DNA of 64,000 nucleotides from positions 294,398 through 358,397 of the forward strand of contig NMRA01000364.1 in assembly GCA_002633005.1 (NCBI GenBank), read 5' to 3'. This document shows positions 1-12,800 of this stretch, one piece after another. The translations under genes and the position numbers were made by a program. The DNA is from Phoronis australis (taxonomy: Eukaryota > Phoronida > Phoronidae). How positions within the stretch are numbered: the first letter of the stretch is position 1; the number at the start of each line of letters is the position of its first letter. The notes beneath the pieces are model-generated. The model was not told where the DNA came from, made no database searches, and worked only from the letters and a program-made list of their open reading frames with translations.

Positions 1-650
1 GTATTGTAGTAGGAGAGGAGGGGTATTGTGTGTGTGGGTGGGGGAACCAAGAGTAGACAGGATAGGCTGGTAAAAAGTCCACAGACAATGCCCATAGTAA
101 AGGTATACTGTGCTAAGAGATGGATGATGGTTTGAATGTGGTTGTGTGGGTGGGAAACCAATAACAGGCTTCAGGATTTGTAAGTATTTAGACAGTAGTC
201 ATAGTGTTGTTATCAGTTTGTTGAATACTCATCTTATTGACTGTCTTAACTGCATGCTATGGTTCCTCGTCTTTAGAAAATTTAAGCCCATTTGTAGTTT
301 GAAAAGAGATTATCGCGGAGAATGATATTATAGCAAAGAGTAGTCTAATTCAGAAGTTATTTTTGCCAATTTGAAACAGATTGATTCCACAGAAGTAGCA
401 ACATTACAGTGTTTCTGTTACACATTAAGAGTGAGGAAGAAGTGTACCAAGTATCAGTATGAACATTGTTTGAGTGGGGGGAAAGAGTCAATAGCTAAAT
501 GAGCTTGAAACAGAAAACATGAACATATTCTATTATTGCATTAGTAGTAGGTAGTATTGCTGTCGTCGTTGTTAGTATTTGTTATAATTGTTGCTGTTGT
601 TTTTGTTGTTGTTTTTGTTATTGCTGCAATTTGCTTGTGGCTTGTTTTAG
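1..650 (+). other. CEP112 intron (5' end outside window)
   Basis: Non-coding. It holds a (GTT)n-like simple repeat at about 563-630 directly before the acceptor at 649-650. I see no ORF or RNA gene in it. Confidence 0.7.
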
Positions 651-805
651 AGCATGGTTATCAAAGACCTGGAGGCCAGAGTTCAACAGCTGACTGGTGA
701 GGCTGAGAACACGACGTCGGCAAAGAACTCGTTAGAAAGAAACAAGATAGAACTGGAAGGTCAGCTTGAGAGGATATCAACAGAACTCCAGGACTATCAG
801 TCAAA
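651..805 (+). CDS. CEP112: CEP112 exon 1 of window
   Basis: 155 nt, acceptor TTTTAG, donor GTAAGA. Reads SMVIKDLEARVQQLTGEAEN and onward; coiled coil. It ends in phase 2 and joins the next exon through an AA|A lysine codon. Confidence 0.85.
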
Positions 806-3800
806 GTAAGATCTGATCTCTGATTGGCTAATTAACATGTTATGTACTTCGGGAAAGGGTTACACTACAAGGTTTCAAATATCCGTGTGAGGATCTTAAG
901 ATGATTTCTATGAATGTATAATTTTTAATTCATATAGTAATTTAGGAATATTGTAGAAGTGATTATTCAGAACTTACTCAAGATTTCACTATTTAGTGAA
1001 ACTTGAAGCTTTCCTCATTGTGTTATATTTAGGTAGAATTCAAAGGCAGTATTGCTTGACACGATTTTTTGCGATTTTTTCTGTGAAAGAGCACATAGTT
1101 ACTGTTGTAATATATTATGCAATATTGCTTATCACACCCTACTGCAGATATACAGTGCTAGATAATGAACACCAGAAAATGTTGGAGAGCCACGAACAAG
1201 AGATGAAGGCGACGCGAACTAAACAGGAAGCTACTCTAGAATACCTGAATCAGGAGCATAGTCTAGCTATATCCAAGGTGAGATTTACTATTTGAAGATA
1301 CGAAATAGAAATTTTTAGCAAATGTGAATTAGTTAAAGATTAGTCCAAAGGACCATTGAATCAATCCTCTATGTGTTGAATCCGTTATAAGGTCTTTAGC
1401 TTTTTGGAGTTTCCCTTGTGTAAGTTTACACCAAAACAGGCTGGATGTTTTTTCTTACAATTCTATCCGTAATGCGTTAGTTTCTCAAAATTCTATTTAA
1501 ATGTTTGAGACCCTACACTGAGCCTAGAATTTGGATCTTCTAACCAAACGCACTGTATTTTGGTACAAAATGATGCACTAAATGTATTTTGATTGTATAT
1601 TGTGGTATTGCCCAGGGCGCGTAATGCTTCTGTGTGCATAGATCTAATACTGAATGTTATTGTTGCTGTTGTTTTGCCGCACCTGTTTGTAACATTTTGA
1701 ACTTTGTATTGACTCCGCAGGCTTCTGACACAATTGATGACCTGGAACAGCAAATCACTCAACTGAAGCAAGCTTTATTTGAGTCCGACAATCAACGTCA
1801 AAGACAGATCAGGGTAGGATCTCCGTTTTAGTTACGGTAAAAATTCTCCAGTTTGGGACAGTGAAAAATAAAGTATTTTGCTAAAGGTGGGAGCTTGTAC
1901 CAGATTTTAGAGATAAACAATATTAGCAGTCCCAAATGACTAATACTTTCACCCTTATGTTCCGCACCATGGGGAGTGAAGAAAATGTTCTGTCGGTGGC
2001 TAGTTTTGCCAATGTAATCAATTGCCAAGTTTCTTAGATTAATAGGTTGATACAAAATGCAGTGTTCAATATTTGATGAATGCCAAAGTATCCATGTCCC
2101 AATTCAAAGAATTAAATAAATTCAATATGGCATGAATTTTGGTGTTTGGATTTTTGTCCTGGGAGAACCCTGCTGATATTGTGTAAATATTCGGATCATT
2201 CTGCTGTTGTGTTGAAAACTTAATAGTAATATCACCAGCTTGAAAGATACATTATATTTTGTCAAAAATGATTTAACTCTTCGAAATGTTCGTGAAATGA
2301 TGCAGGTGTAATTCTCATCACTCTCTGCTCTTGTATGTTCCAGGAAATGGAACAGCTTCAAAAACAAGACAGGGAGCATGCTGAGAATTTGCACGACAAG
2401 AAAGTGGCTGGACTAAAGAAGGAAGTGGACCAATTAGAGCAGACGTCACAGGGCAAGATCAGGAAGTTGGAGCAAGTTGTAAGGTGTGTTCTTATTGGTT
2501 GGTTTGTAGAACTAAGAGGAGGTTGCAAGGTGTGCTCTGATTGGTTGGTATGTTAAGACTGTCAAACAAACGTTGTTTGGGTCTTTTTATTTAGAGCAAG
2601 CTGTAAAGGGCATTCTAAGTTTTGTCTCTGACCAAATTCAGTTCTTGTATATGCACGGGGTTGTGTGTAGTCAGTGCACGGTGTGCTTAAAAAAAGATGA
2701 ACCTATTTTGAATTTTGTGCAAACAGCAAGTCACTGTTGCTTACAAAAGGTACAAACTCCGCTTTTATTATCAATACTTTGAGAATGTTCTCTGTCAGTT
2801 GTACGAACAATGACAAGATGATAGTTTGTGGCTTTATAGAAATAGGGGTTTTAAATCGGATCTATCTTTTTGAAACACTCTTGTGTTTTGATTGTGATCA
2901 GAGATTAAAATGATTGATTGGTAAACTTTAGTTTAATGCAGAATAACCTAAGTACAGTGATCTTTCAAAATTTCCAGGGACAAGGATGAAGAAATTCGTC
3001 AGCTGGTCGAGCAGAGCCGACAGCAGGCACGTGACTCTGAGCAGTCACTAGAGGAGTTCAAGTCTCAGATGGAGCGGAACTCTGGGCGAGTCTACAGCGA
3101 TATGAAGGAACAGGTGCTCGGATATCTGTTGTCCTTGGGGGGGGCATGAATTAAACAGATGAATATTCAAAAGTGTATGGTTTCGCCTTTCGTTCAAAGC
3201 CTGAATTTGTCACTTTGTCGTTCCCCCTATTGATTGTTATTGTAAGTGGTTTTGTCCTTCTCATATGGCTTTCATTCATCACTATGTGGTGCCCTCCATT
3301 GTCTGTAAAAAAACAAGAGGATTTGATAGTTTATTGATGTCGGGGTGATGAGTAAATTTTGGAGGCAGGAGACAGATTTGGCTTTACAAACCATGATTGT
3401 GCTTGGACGATACTACTATGTTCCATATACAGGATCTGTACTGGACATGTGATGGTTTTCCAAGCTGGTTTTTGATCACATAATAGTGATCAGTGGCACC
3501 CTGAACAAGTAATTACACTAAATTTTTAGTTACAGCTAAATATGGTGAATTATGTCATTTCTAGATGTCTAAAGTTGAGGCAGATCTTGACAAGTCCAAG
3601 CAGCTGAGAGAAAAACAGGCGAGGGAACTGAACAAGCAGATTGACGAGCAGAAACGCAGGCATGAACAGGAGGTGGGTTTGAAGTCAATAAGTGTCTCTT
3701 ACATTAATATTTTTTAAAAGCTAAGCAATATTCTTCTGACATGGCATGATTTGTCTTCAAAATAATCAGAATTCCAAAAAACATTTAATGCTAGATTTTA

Positions 3801-6800
3801 TAATTTTTGGTGGCAATTTTAAATTTCTGCTAGTCAGAAGTTTGTGGACTGTTCCATTATAAGGCTGTTATTTCTTGTATCTAACGCCCTTTGGGTGATG
3901 ATTCCTCCAAATCCCAATGATGGATGTAAATACGGGAAAAACTTCTGACAACTTTCAACAAACTCAAAAAAGACTCCTCACCTGGAAAATATTGTGCTTG
4001 ACGTCGTTCATCCCTACGCAGCGCAGTCGATCAAGCCACACACTTTAGTGTCATCCCGTTACATTTTTTCCGCCAAACTGTTATCTGCCATGGGGAAGAA
4101 CTAGATTCGTTATTACCTGTTAGTTATTTACTGTTCAGGCATAAATAATTCATACAATGTGTGAATAAATTTTTTAAAAAGAATACATTTCCAATAAGTT
4201 TGACCAGTACCTTAGGCTTCCAAATACCTGTCAGTTGAATCTTCTGAATGTAAAATGCAAATGTTTTAGCATAAGAAAAGGTGAGAATATTGTTAATGCA
4301 AACAGTACCCATATTCATTTTGTTTGTAATTGAGCGATTGTAACTTTGCTTGCACTAACAACAGTCCTTCCTCCTCATTACCAGATTGCCGACCTACGCA
4401 TGCACTACGAGCAGGAAAAGGCAGATATGATGCGGGACTTCCACAACCAAAAGGAGGCGCTGCACCTGGAGAAGGAGCAGGAAGTAGAGTCTCTGCGTGA
4501 GAATCAGGTGACGCAGCAGCGAGAGGCAGAGGCGAGGGCCGGCGAGAGGCACGAGTATCAGGCAAAGGTAGAGTTAAGGAATGTAACGATGATGGTAATA
4601 ATAATAATGATGATAATAATAATAAGATAAATTGTTATTTTAACAATGGTGTGGATTTTGGTGACCAAAAAAATCTGCAGCATCATCGTTAGACAAAAGC
4701 AGGCTTGAGACGGCTCGACACAGCAAAAATGCCATCTGTGATCTCTACACTGGACACAGTGTGGTTGTGCAAAATTAGAAGAGTAACGTCGCCTTATTGA
4801 AGATCTGGTATTATTCCTTCTAGTAGATACAGAATTAAATTAAAACAACACTTGCCATTGAAACACATACATGTCACAACATATGAGTCAAACTAACAAG
4901 TACCCGGATTGTGCTAACTAGTAAGCAGTTACTATTATTAAGCTACTGACAAGCATTGTGGCTTCCATTTGCTCTTGTAGACCATTTCTGGCCTTGAGCA
5001 GCAGATCCATGACCTTCGCGAAGAACTGTCGGAGGCCAATCAGCTACGGAAACAACAATTGGTCGAACTGGGTTTGCTGCGAGAGGAGGAAAAGCAGAAG
5101 ATGTTACGTGATCACGAGGCGCAGGTATGGCTGATGAACATGTGACCCGGGGGTTGTTGGGATAGCTGGTGGGGCAAGATTTTCATGTTTTTCTTTGGCT
5201 CAAAGATGCTCGTCTTTTTTCCACTGGGTTTATTCGACATTACGTGCTTCAATCAACTAGTGATTGCTATGCTGTGTCTATTCTCCCCGTACGTTATAGG
5301 TGAAGCTAGGTATTCCTGCAATCTGTCTCATGAACAGTGAAGGTAGGACTTATGTCGGAAATTTGGTCTTACACTCCGCATAGCTACTTCTGAAAAAGTA
5401 ATTAAATCTTAGTATATCAAAAATAGAAAATCTCTGAGAATATACACATAACTGGTTGTTACTCGGTTTACTTTAATTATACATTATTTCCACAGTGTAA
5501 TGTTCACATAATTATTTGGCTAAACTTTCATTCAGCAGTTACAAAGTGGGAGTGTGAGACCAAGTTTCTGTCGGAAGTTTTGGTCCGCTGCCAAAAAACA
5601 GAACCCTGATCTCGTTATTTTGGTTCTTCCCTATTTAAGACATTTCGTCTTCCATTCAAAGTGAGAATAAAAAAGTTGAAGGACAGCCTTTTTGATCGTA
5701 TGTATTTAGGAATTTTCCAGTAAACTCAATATGGGGAAACTTAAATTAAAATTGTGGGTGGTTGTGTTCTGAGCAACTAAATGTTAACCGTATGTGGCTA
5801 TTCAATGTATAAAATATCACTGGTTGTTGGTATTTGTTATTAATAATTTCGTTGTGATAAGTGTTAGCACCTGTTCCACGCAACAACAAAGTATAGGCTT
5901 TGTATACCAAACCAAATTTTTAGGCATTATATAACACACTGAATCCAAACTGGTTAGGATCTGATTAGCATTAGTTTTTGCAGCATATTTATGCTGTATC
6001 GTGAAGGTGTGTTACTGAAATGGCGTTTGATTGGCTGTTTTGGTTGGGAAGACCAGTAAGTGTTGAACTGAATATGCAAATTCAGCGACAAGTCATTGAA
6101 GTGGCCATGTATAATTTTAAGAAAATTATAGGTAACTGCATTCCAAAGTTTTTGAAAGTTATGGGTGGTGGGTTAGGAGACTAAAACATGATAGGGGTGG
6201 GGTCTGGGTTTGTGATGTGCACTTGGGAAAGCAAACTTGTGGTTTTAAAGAAGAAATCAAAGGGTTCCATTTTATAGCTCAAACCAAAACAATCGTTTTG
6301 ACATGTGGCACTGTATAGAGCTTTAAACCTTTAGCAAAACAGTTTTGTGAGTCTGTGGTAGGAAACGAGCTGTAGTGTTCTCTTCATATTTCATTTACCG
6401 GTAAACATTTTTAAGTCAAATTAGTTCTGTTTGTGCACTAAGGTTGCCAAAATGAAGTCACAGATGGAGCAGCAGAGATTAGAAGTACAAAAGACACATA
6501 CTGAGGAAACGGAAAAACTATTGGAAAAGGTAACTCAATTGTTTATTAAGTGCTATTTGGTTTGGTTTGGTTTCGTGTTCCCAGGTAAATTTTACATGGC
6601 TTGCATTTTTCGTTGTGTAATAAGCAATTTCTAATTGTGTGTTACTTCCTTTAGGTTTTAATTAAATGAAATAGACTGAGGAAGAGGGAGGTGTAGGTAG
6701 TTTTAATGCAAAAAGACACTTGGTGAATTTAGGCAACAAGATTTTTGAAATTCGCTTTCTTTCCTGAAGATGTATGATGATTGGCAAAGTACGGGACTGA

Positions 6801-9800
6801 TTAATTAAACATCTTGTATTGTTGGTATTACTCGGTAGTAGTGCCCCCTGGTGCAGAGTTTGTTGCAAACGATACCATTTTCGGTGTTGGGTAACTTCTT
6901 TCTCCATTTTTCGTATTGTTACTGCTTAATTGGTTCTAGCTTGTGCCCGTTTTGTTTTAAAACACCCGCCTCTTTGTTTAAAGAAAATGTCACTCTATTA
7001 CAAAATTTTTCTTATTTGTTCTCAAAAGCTATGCACACGTATCACTGGTAGGTTTTTTAACAATGTAGCTTGGCAACTCAGACACAATCACTTCTTGTAT
7101 TACTTTAATGTATTGATAACAAGTACTCAAACACAAGTGGTGCGGGTTTGAATCACTCTAAGCAAGCACCCCCCCCCCCTTGAAGCTGGGGAAAACTGCA
7201 TCACTTTAGTTCATATCGTGTGACTTTTCATTGAAAAATGTGCAACTAAATTAACACTATCACTCCATTAATTCTAAAAAACACAGACTAGAACTAAATT
7301 GCTTTTTAAGGCGCTCACTTTGCATATTATATTTGGTGAATGAGAAGTTGTTCAATACCACTAGCATTCCTTGTCATTAAAATATAGAGATAACTTAAGT
7401 TTAATTGATAACTCTGATATTTGTGTATGGTTTATTTTAAAGTGATTCTGGCTATGTTACCAAGTGATGAAATGTTAACTTTTTGCAGACCAATTCAAGG
7501 TTGAAAGAAATAGAAAAGGAATACACACAGAGGTTGAACAAATCTTCAGAGGTAAATTTCTATCCTTGGGTATCGTTGGCACTGATTTGACACTGGGTGG
7601 GATAATATCCTGACCTCTTGTTTTGTTAGGGGCCAACGTTTGCCCAAGGCAGGGTTTTGGCATCATTTGACTGCAGAAGATGCTGTTGAATTTATGAGTA
7701 TTTCAGCGTGGATGCAATGATAAGAAATGCAACTACAAAAAATGATTGTCATCAGTTTCATTTCTTGTTTGTTTCCAGTGTTATCAGTAACAAAATAAAA
7801 ATTAGCCAATTTACCAGGGCTCCATTCTCTTCGTAAGCAGGGTCTAATCTTTGAAATCAAACTCAAAATTATTTTTTTTTTGGCATTTTCCATTCTATTT
7901 GAATTCCAACTCAAGATAAAGAGTTTACAATGCTGTGCTCGAGTATTTTATGGTTTGCATAGGTGACTGCCTAATCCCAATTTGCACTTGATGACCCCAG
8001 CTTAAAGCTATTTTACCTTTGAGTCTGAACTCAAAATTTTGAGTTTCTGCTCAAGATCTTGAGTTTCTACATAAATTTGTCGCTCAGATCTTCGGGTCGT
8101 CAAGTGCAAACATGGACTAGAAACTCGAGCATAGAGTTATATGAAAAAAATAATTGCAGGCGGTCTGATACATGTTGTACCAGATGTGCGCAACAGGCAG
8201 AGCATGTGGGCCTATTGCTCTGATCACCTGGAACCATTTTTATGCTTTATTAATATATAGTTAAAACCGAGCTGAGGAGCTTGAAACGTCACTCAAGGGT
8301 CCAGCAATGTGGCCCAGTGGGACTCGAACCCACAACCTTGAGTAAAGAAAGTGGGCACCTATCACACTAAGCCACACTGCCTCCTCAGTGTAGAGTTATA
8401 AACATTTATCTTAAGTTTGTATCAAAGTAGAATAGAAAATCTCAAAAAATAAATTCGATTTCTTGTACAGAGATTAGACCTTAGACACCGAGAAATAGTT
8501 ATGAACCAAAAAATGGAAGATGTGTCCACTGGATACCAATGTTTGGAAGTGTAGGCTGGTCACTAAATAATTGTTAGCAACAAAAGCTGTGAAAGTTTGA
8601 ATTAAAAGTAAAAATTTTGATTCGAAATATGATTGAGAATTCCGTAATTTGTAATAGCTTCTGTTGCTAAAAGTGTCGTTCAAATTTCCTTCATTTACAT
8701 TTCTAAACAGTTGTGCTTACACAGAAAGTGCATTTTTCCATTGTTTCTTTCTGATTAGTGTTTCAAGGATAATCACCAAGTAATCTACTGGTGATATTAG
8801 GCACCTGTGTCGCTATAATGCCATAACTTCATTACCTTTTTCACAAATTCCAAACAAAGACTTTTGACCAGTCGTGAGTTTGATCAAGTCTCTGTTTAGA
8901 CTCTTTGGGACTCCTTGAAATAGGCTCCAGAGCCACTGAAAAGTTAGGAGTCAGAGTTAATGTAGCTTGGATATCTATGATGTTATTTACAAAATACATC
9001 TGTGTTTCTAGTAGAGTTGTCTCCATAACAACAACAACCATTGTAACAACAACAGCAACAGTAATAACAGCAACAACAACAACAGTAATAACAACAACGG
9101 TAATAACCATGGTGTAATTTGCAGAGTATATCAGAGCTTCAGAAGACAACAGAGAGGCTGAGACAGGAGAGAGATAACTTGAGGGCCGAGAAGGAGAAAG
9201 CATTGTCAGAACATTCCAGTAGACATGAGGATGAGAAGAAGACACTGCGGAGAGCGCACTCTGGACAGTTACTGGTGAGTGAGGAGGCATGGTACTGTTT
9301 TAAAGAGACATTGTCAGTTTTTGGTGAAACTGGCTAAGTCAACCGTAGACTGAATTTTAACCAAAAGACAAAAGCAGACCCCTGGGGTATGTTTCATGAA
9401 AAGTGACCGCACAACTTATTTCCAAAGAAATAGACTGAACTCTCTTCAGTATAGTACAAAATCTCTTAGAATGTTCTCATTAAGTGGGTGCTTCACACAA
9501 TATTAACTGCATTTCGTAAGATAGGCCTCTAGTTCGTTGCATTGTCCAAATCTGAACAATGCAAACTTCTGTATATTTCTCAAGTTTGTTTCTGGTTTCA
9601 GTTTTACTGCCAAAAACTAACATCACACATACCTTATGTTTTGAGGAGGCAGTGTGGGCTAGTGTCTGCTTCCTGTACTCAAGGTCGTGGGTTCGAGTCT
9701 TAATGCACGCTGCTAGACTTTTGAGTNGTGACAGTAGATGAAGTGCCTCCACTGGCTCCAGTCACTGTACTGGCCACAGCTCGCGAGGCTTCTCGCTTCA

Positions 9801-12800
9801 AAAACGCACTTCTCGGGGGTGGCGACGGGGCACTGCCGGGAATCAACACAGACGGAATGGCATCCTTCTTCAGACGTTTCGCAGGGACCTTCATCAGTTC
9901 AGCATACAAATCCCTTTCGTAATCGAACGGCAGAAAGAGCTTGCCACACACACGGTAATTCTCCACTGCTTTGTACATTGCGTGGACGGGTAACGCTGCG
10001 TTCTTTACACGAATGATCCAAGTACGGCGAAGTGTGTCTTCCATCGGAAAGCGATGCAAAGGTACTCCCAAAGCCCGCGTGAGCCGATAATTAGTACATC
10101 CTGGTACGCAGCAACAGTGTGGCATGTTGACTGACTAGTAAATGAAAGCAAACGACGACGAAACTTAACACAACCGAGGTAGAACAATGACTGACTCGGC
10201 AGCTCTCACAGTCAGACTATATGAAAAGAAATTGGCGCGAAATGCTTGCCTCCTAAAACGTCACTTCCGGAGTAACGGACGAGTAATTAATAAAATTACG
10301 AAAAGCTGTAATCAAGTGGAAAATATGTCTAGGATAACCAACCAACCTTATTTTAGCTCAAAATGACACGGAAAAAGGTTGCCTTTGCCTTTAAAATAAA
10401 AGTTGTGGGTGGTTGTGTTCTGAGCTACTAAATGTTATCCGTATGTGGTTATTCAGTGTATAAAATATCACTGGTTGTTGGTATTTGTTATTCATAATTT
10501 CTTTGTGATAAGTGTTAGCACCTGTTCCATGCAACAACAAAGTATAGGCTTTGTATGCCAAACCAAATTTTTAGGCATTATATAACACACTGAATCCAAA
10601 CTGGTTAGGATCTGAATAGCATTAGTTTTGCAACATATTTATGCTGTATCGTGTTACTGAAATGGCGTTTGATTGGCTGTTTTGGTTGGGAAGACCAGTA
10701 AGTGTTGAACTGAATATGCAAATTTAGCGACAAGTCATTGAAATGGCCATGTATAATTTTAAGAAAATTACAGGTAACTGCATTCCAAAGTTTTTGAAAG
10801 TAACGGGGGGTGGGTTAGGAAACTAAAACATGATATGGGTGGGGTCTGGGTTTGTGATGTGCACTTGGGAAAGCAAACTTGTTGTTTTAAAGAAGAAATC
10901 AAAGGGTTCCATTTTATGGCTCAAACCAAAACAATCGTTTTGACTTGTGGCACTGTATGGAGCTTTAAACCTTTAGCAAAACAGTTTTGTGAGTCTGTGG
11001 TAGGAAACGAGCTGTAGCGTTCTCTTCATATTTCATTTAAGCATTTTGAAGTCAAATTAGTTCTGTTTGTGCACTAAGGTTGCCAAAATGAAGTCACAGA
11101 TGGAGCAGCAGAGATTAGAAGTACAAAAGACACATACTGAGGAAACGGAAAAACTATTGGAAAAGGTAACTCAATTATTTATTAAGTGCCATTTGGTTTG
11201 GTTTGGTTTCGTGTTCCCAGGTAATTTTTACATGGCTTGCATTTTTCGTTGTGTAATAAGCAATTTCTAATTGTGTGTTACTTCCTTTAGGTTTTAATTA
11301 AATGAAATAGACTGAGGAAGAGGGAGCTGTTGGTAGTTTTAATGCAAAAAGACACTTGGTGAATTTAGGCAAAAGATTTTTGAAATTCACTTTCTTTCCT
11401 GAATAGGTATGATGATTGGCAAAGTACAGGACTGATTAATTAAATATCTTGTATTGTTGGTATTACTCGGCAGTAGTACCCCCAGGTGCAGAGTTTGTTG
11501 AAAACGATAACACTTTTGTTGTTGGGTAACTTCTTTCTCCATTTCTCGTATTGTTACTGCTGAATTGGTTCTAGCTTGTGCCCGTCTCGTTTTAAAACAC
11601 GCGCCTCTGCCTACATAATTTTTCTTATTATTTGTTCTCAAAAGCTACGCACACATATATCACTGGTAGTTTTTTTTAACAATGTAGCTTGGCAACTCAA
11701 ACACAATCACTTCTTGTATCAATTTAATTTATTAATAACAAGTTTTCAAGCACAAGTGGTGCGGGTTTGAATCACTCTAAGCAAGTACCCCCCCCCCCTT
11801 GAAGCTGGGGGAAAACTGCACCACTTTAGTTCATATCGTGTGACTTTTCATTGAAAAATGTGCAACTAAATTAACACTATCACTGCATTAATTCTAAAAA
11901 ACAGAGACTAGAACTAAAATGCTTTTTAGGGCGTTCACTTTGCATATTATGTTTGGTGAATGAGAAGTTGTTCAATACCACTAGCATTCCTTGTCATTAA
12001 AATATAGAGATAACTTAAGTTTAATTGATAACTCTGATATTTATGTATGGTTTATTTTAAAGTGATTCTGGCTATGTTACCAAGTGATGAAATATTGACT
12101 TTTTGCAGACCAATTCAAGATTGAAAGAAATAGAAAAGGAATACACACAGAGGTTGAACAAATCTTCAGAGGTAAAGTTCTATCCTTGGCTATCGTTGGC
12201 ACTGATTTGACACTGGGCGGGATAATTTCCTGACCTCTTGTTTTGTTAGGGGCCAACGTTTGCCCAAGGCAGGGTTTTGCCATCATTTGACTGCAGGAGA
12301 TGCTGTTGAATTTATGAGTATTTCAGCGTGGATGCAATGATAAGAAATGCAACTACAAAAAATGATTGTCATCAGGTTCATTTCCTGTTTGTTTCCAGTG
12401 TTATCAGTGAAAAAATAAAAATTAGCCAATTTACCAGGGCTCCATTCTTTTCTGCAAGCAGGGTCTAATCTTTGTACTTGAAATCAAACTCGAAATTTTT
12501 TTTTGGCATTTTCCATTCTATTTGAATTCCAACTCAAGATAAAGAGTCTACAATGCTGTGCTCGAGTATGTTTTAGTTGCTGCTCAAGATCTTGAGTTTC
12601 TACACAAATTTGTCGCTCAGATCTTCGGGTCGTCAAGTGCAAACATGGACTAGAAACTCGAGCATAGAGTTATATGAAAAAAATAATTGCAGGCGGTCTT
12701 ATACATGTTGTACCAGATGTGCACAGACCGAGCATGTGGGCCTATTGCTCTGATCACCTGGAACCATTTTTATGCTTAGTTAAAACCGAGCTGAGGAGCT

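Larger units (their letters stand above)
1278..5740 (+). other. CEP112 introns between 1278 and 5740 (excluding the exons listed)
   Basis: Introns of roughly 340-710 bp separate these exons, followed by the first part of the intron after 5124. They are AT-rich and I see no RNA gene or ORF of interest. The stretch 5125-5740 precedes the point (about 5741) where homology with the second copy begins. Confidence 0.6.
5741..9726 (+). repeat. First copy of a ~4 kb duplicated segment of CEP112 (exons a, b, c)
   Basis: Matches 10390-14245 in direct orientation. The 5' part differs by scattered substitutions and indels, including a block of about 0.1 kb around 7950-8060 that is absent from the second copy. 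The last ~0.93 kb (8799-9726) appears identical to 13318-14245. It ends exactly at the N. See the findings for the haplotype-contig interpretation. Confidence 0.95.

Noticed and set aside
4293-4565. Pro/Ala-rich minus-strand ORF
   Set aside because: Antisense of CEP112 exon 7.
8841-9290. 149-codon minus-strand ORF, also at 13360-13809
   Set aside because: Overlaps CEP112 exon c in antisense and an AAC microsatellite; its Val/Thr-rich middle comes from the repeat.
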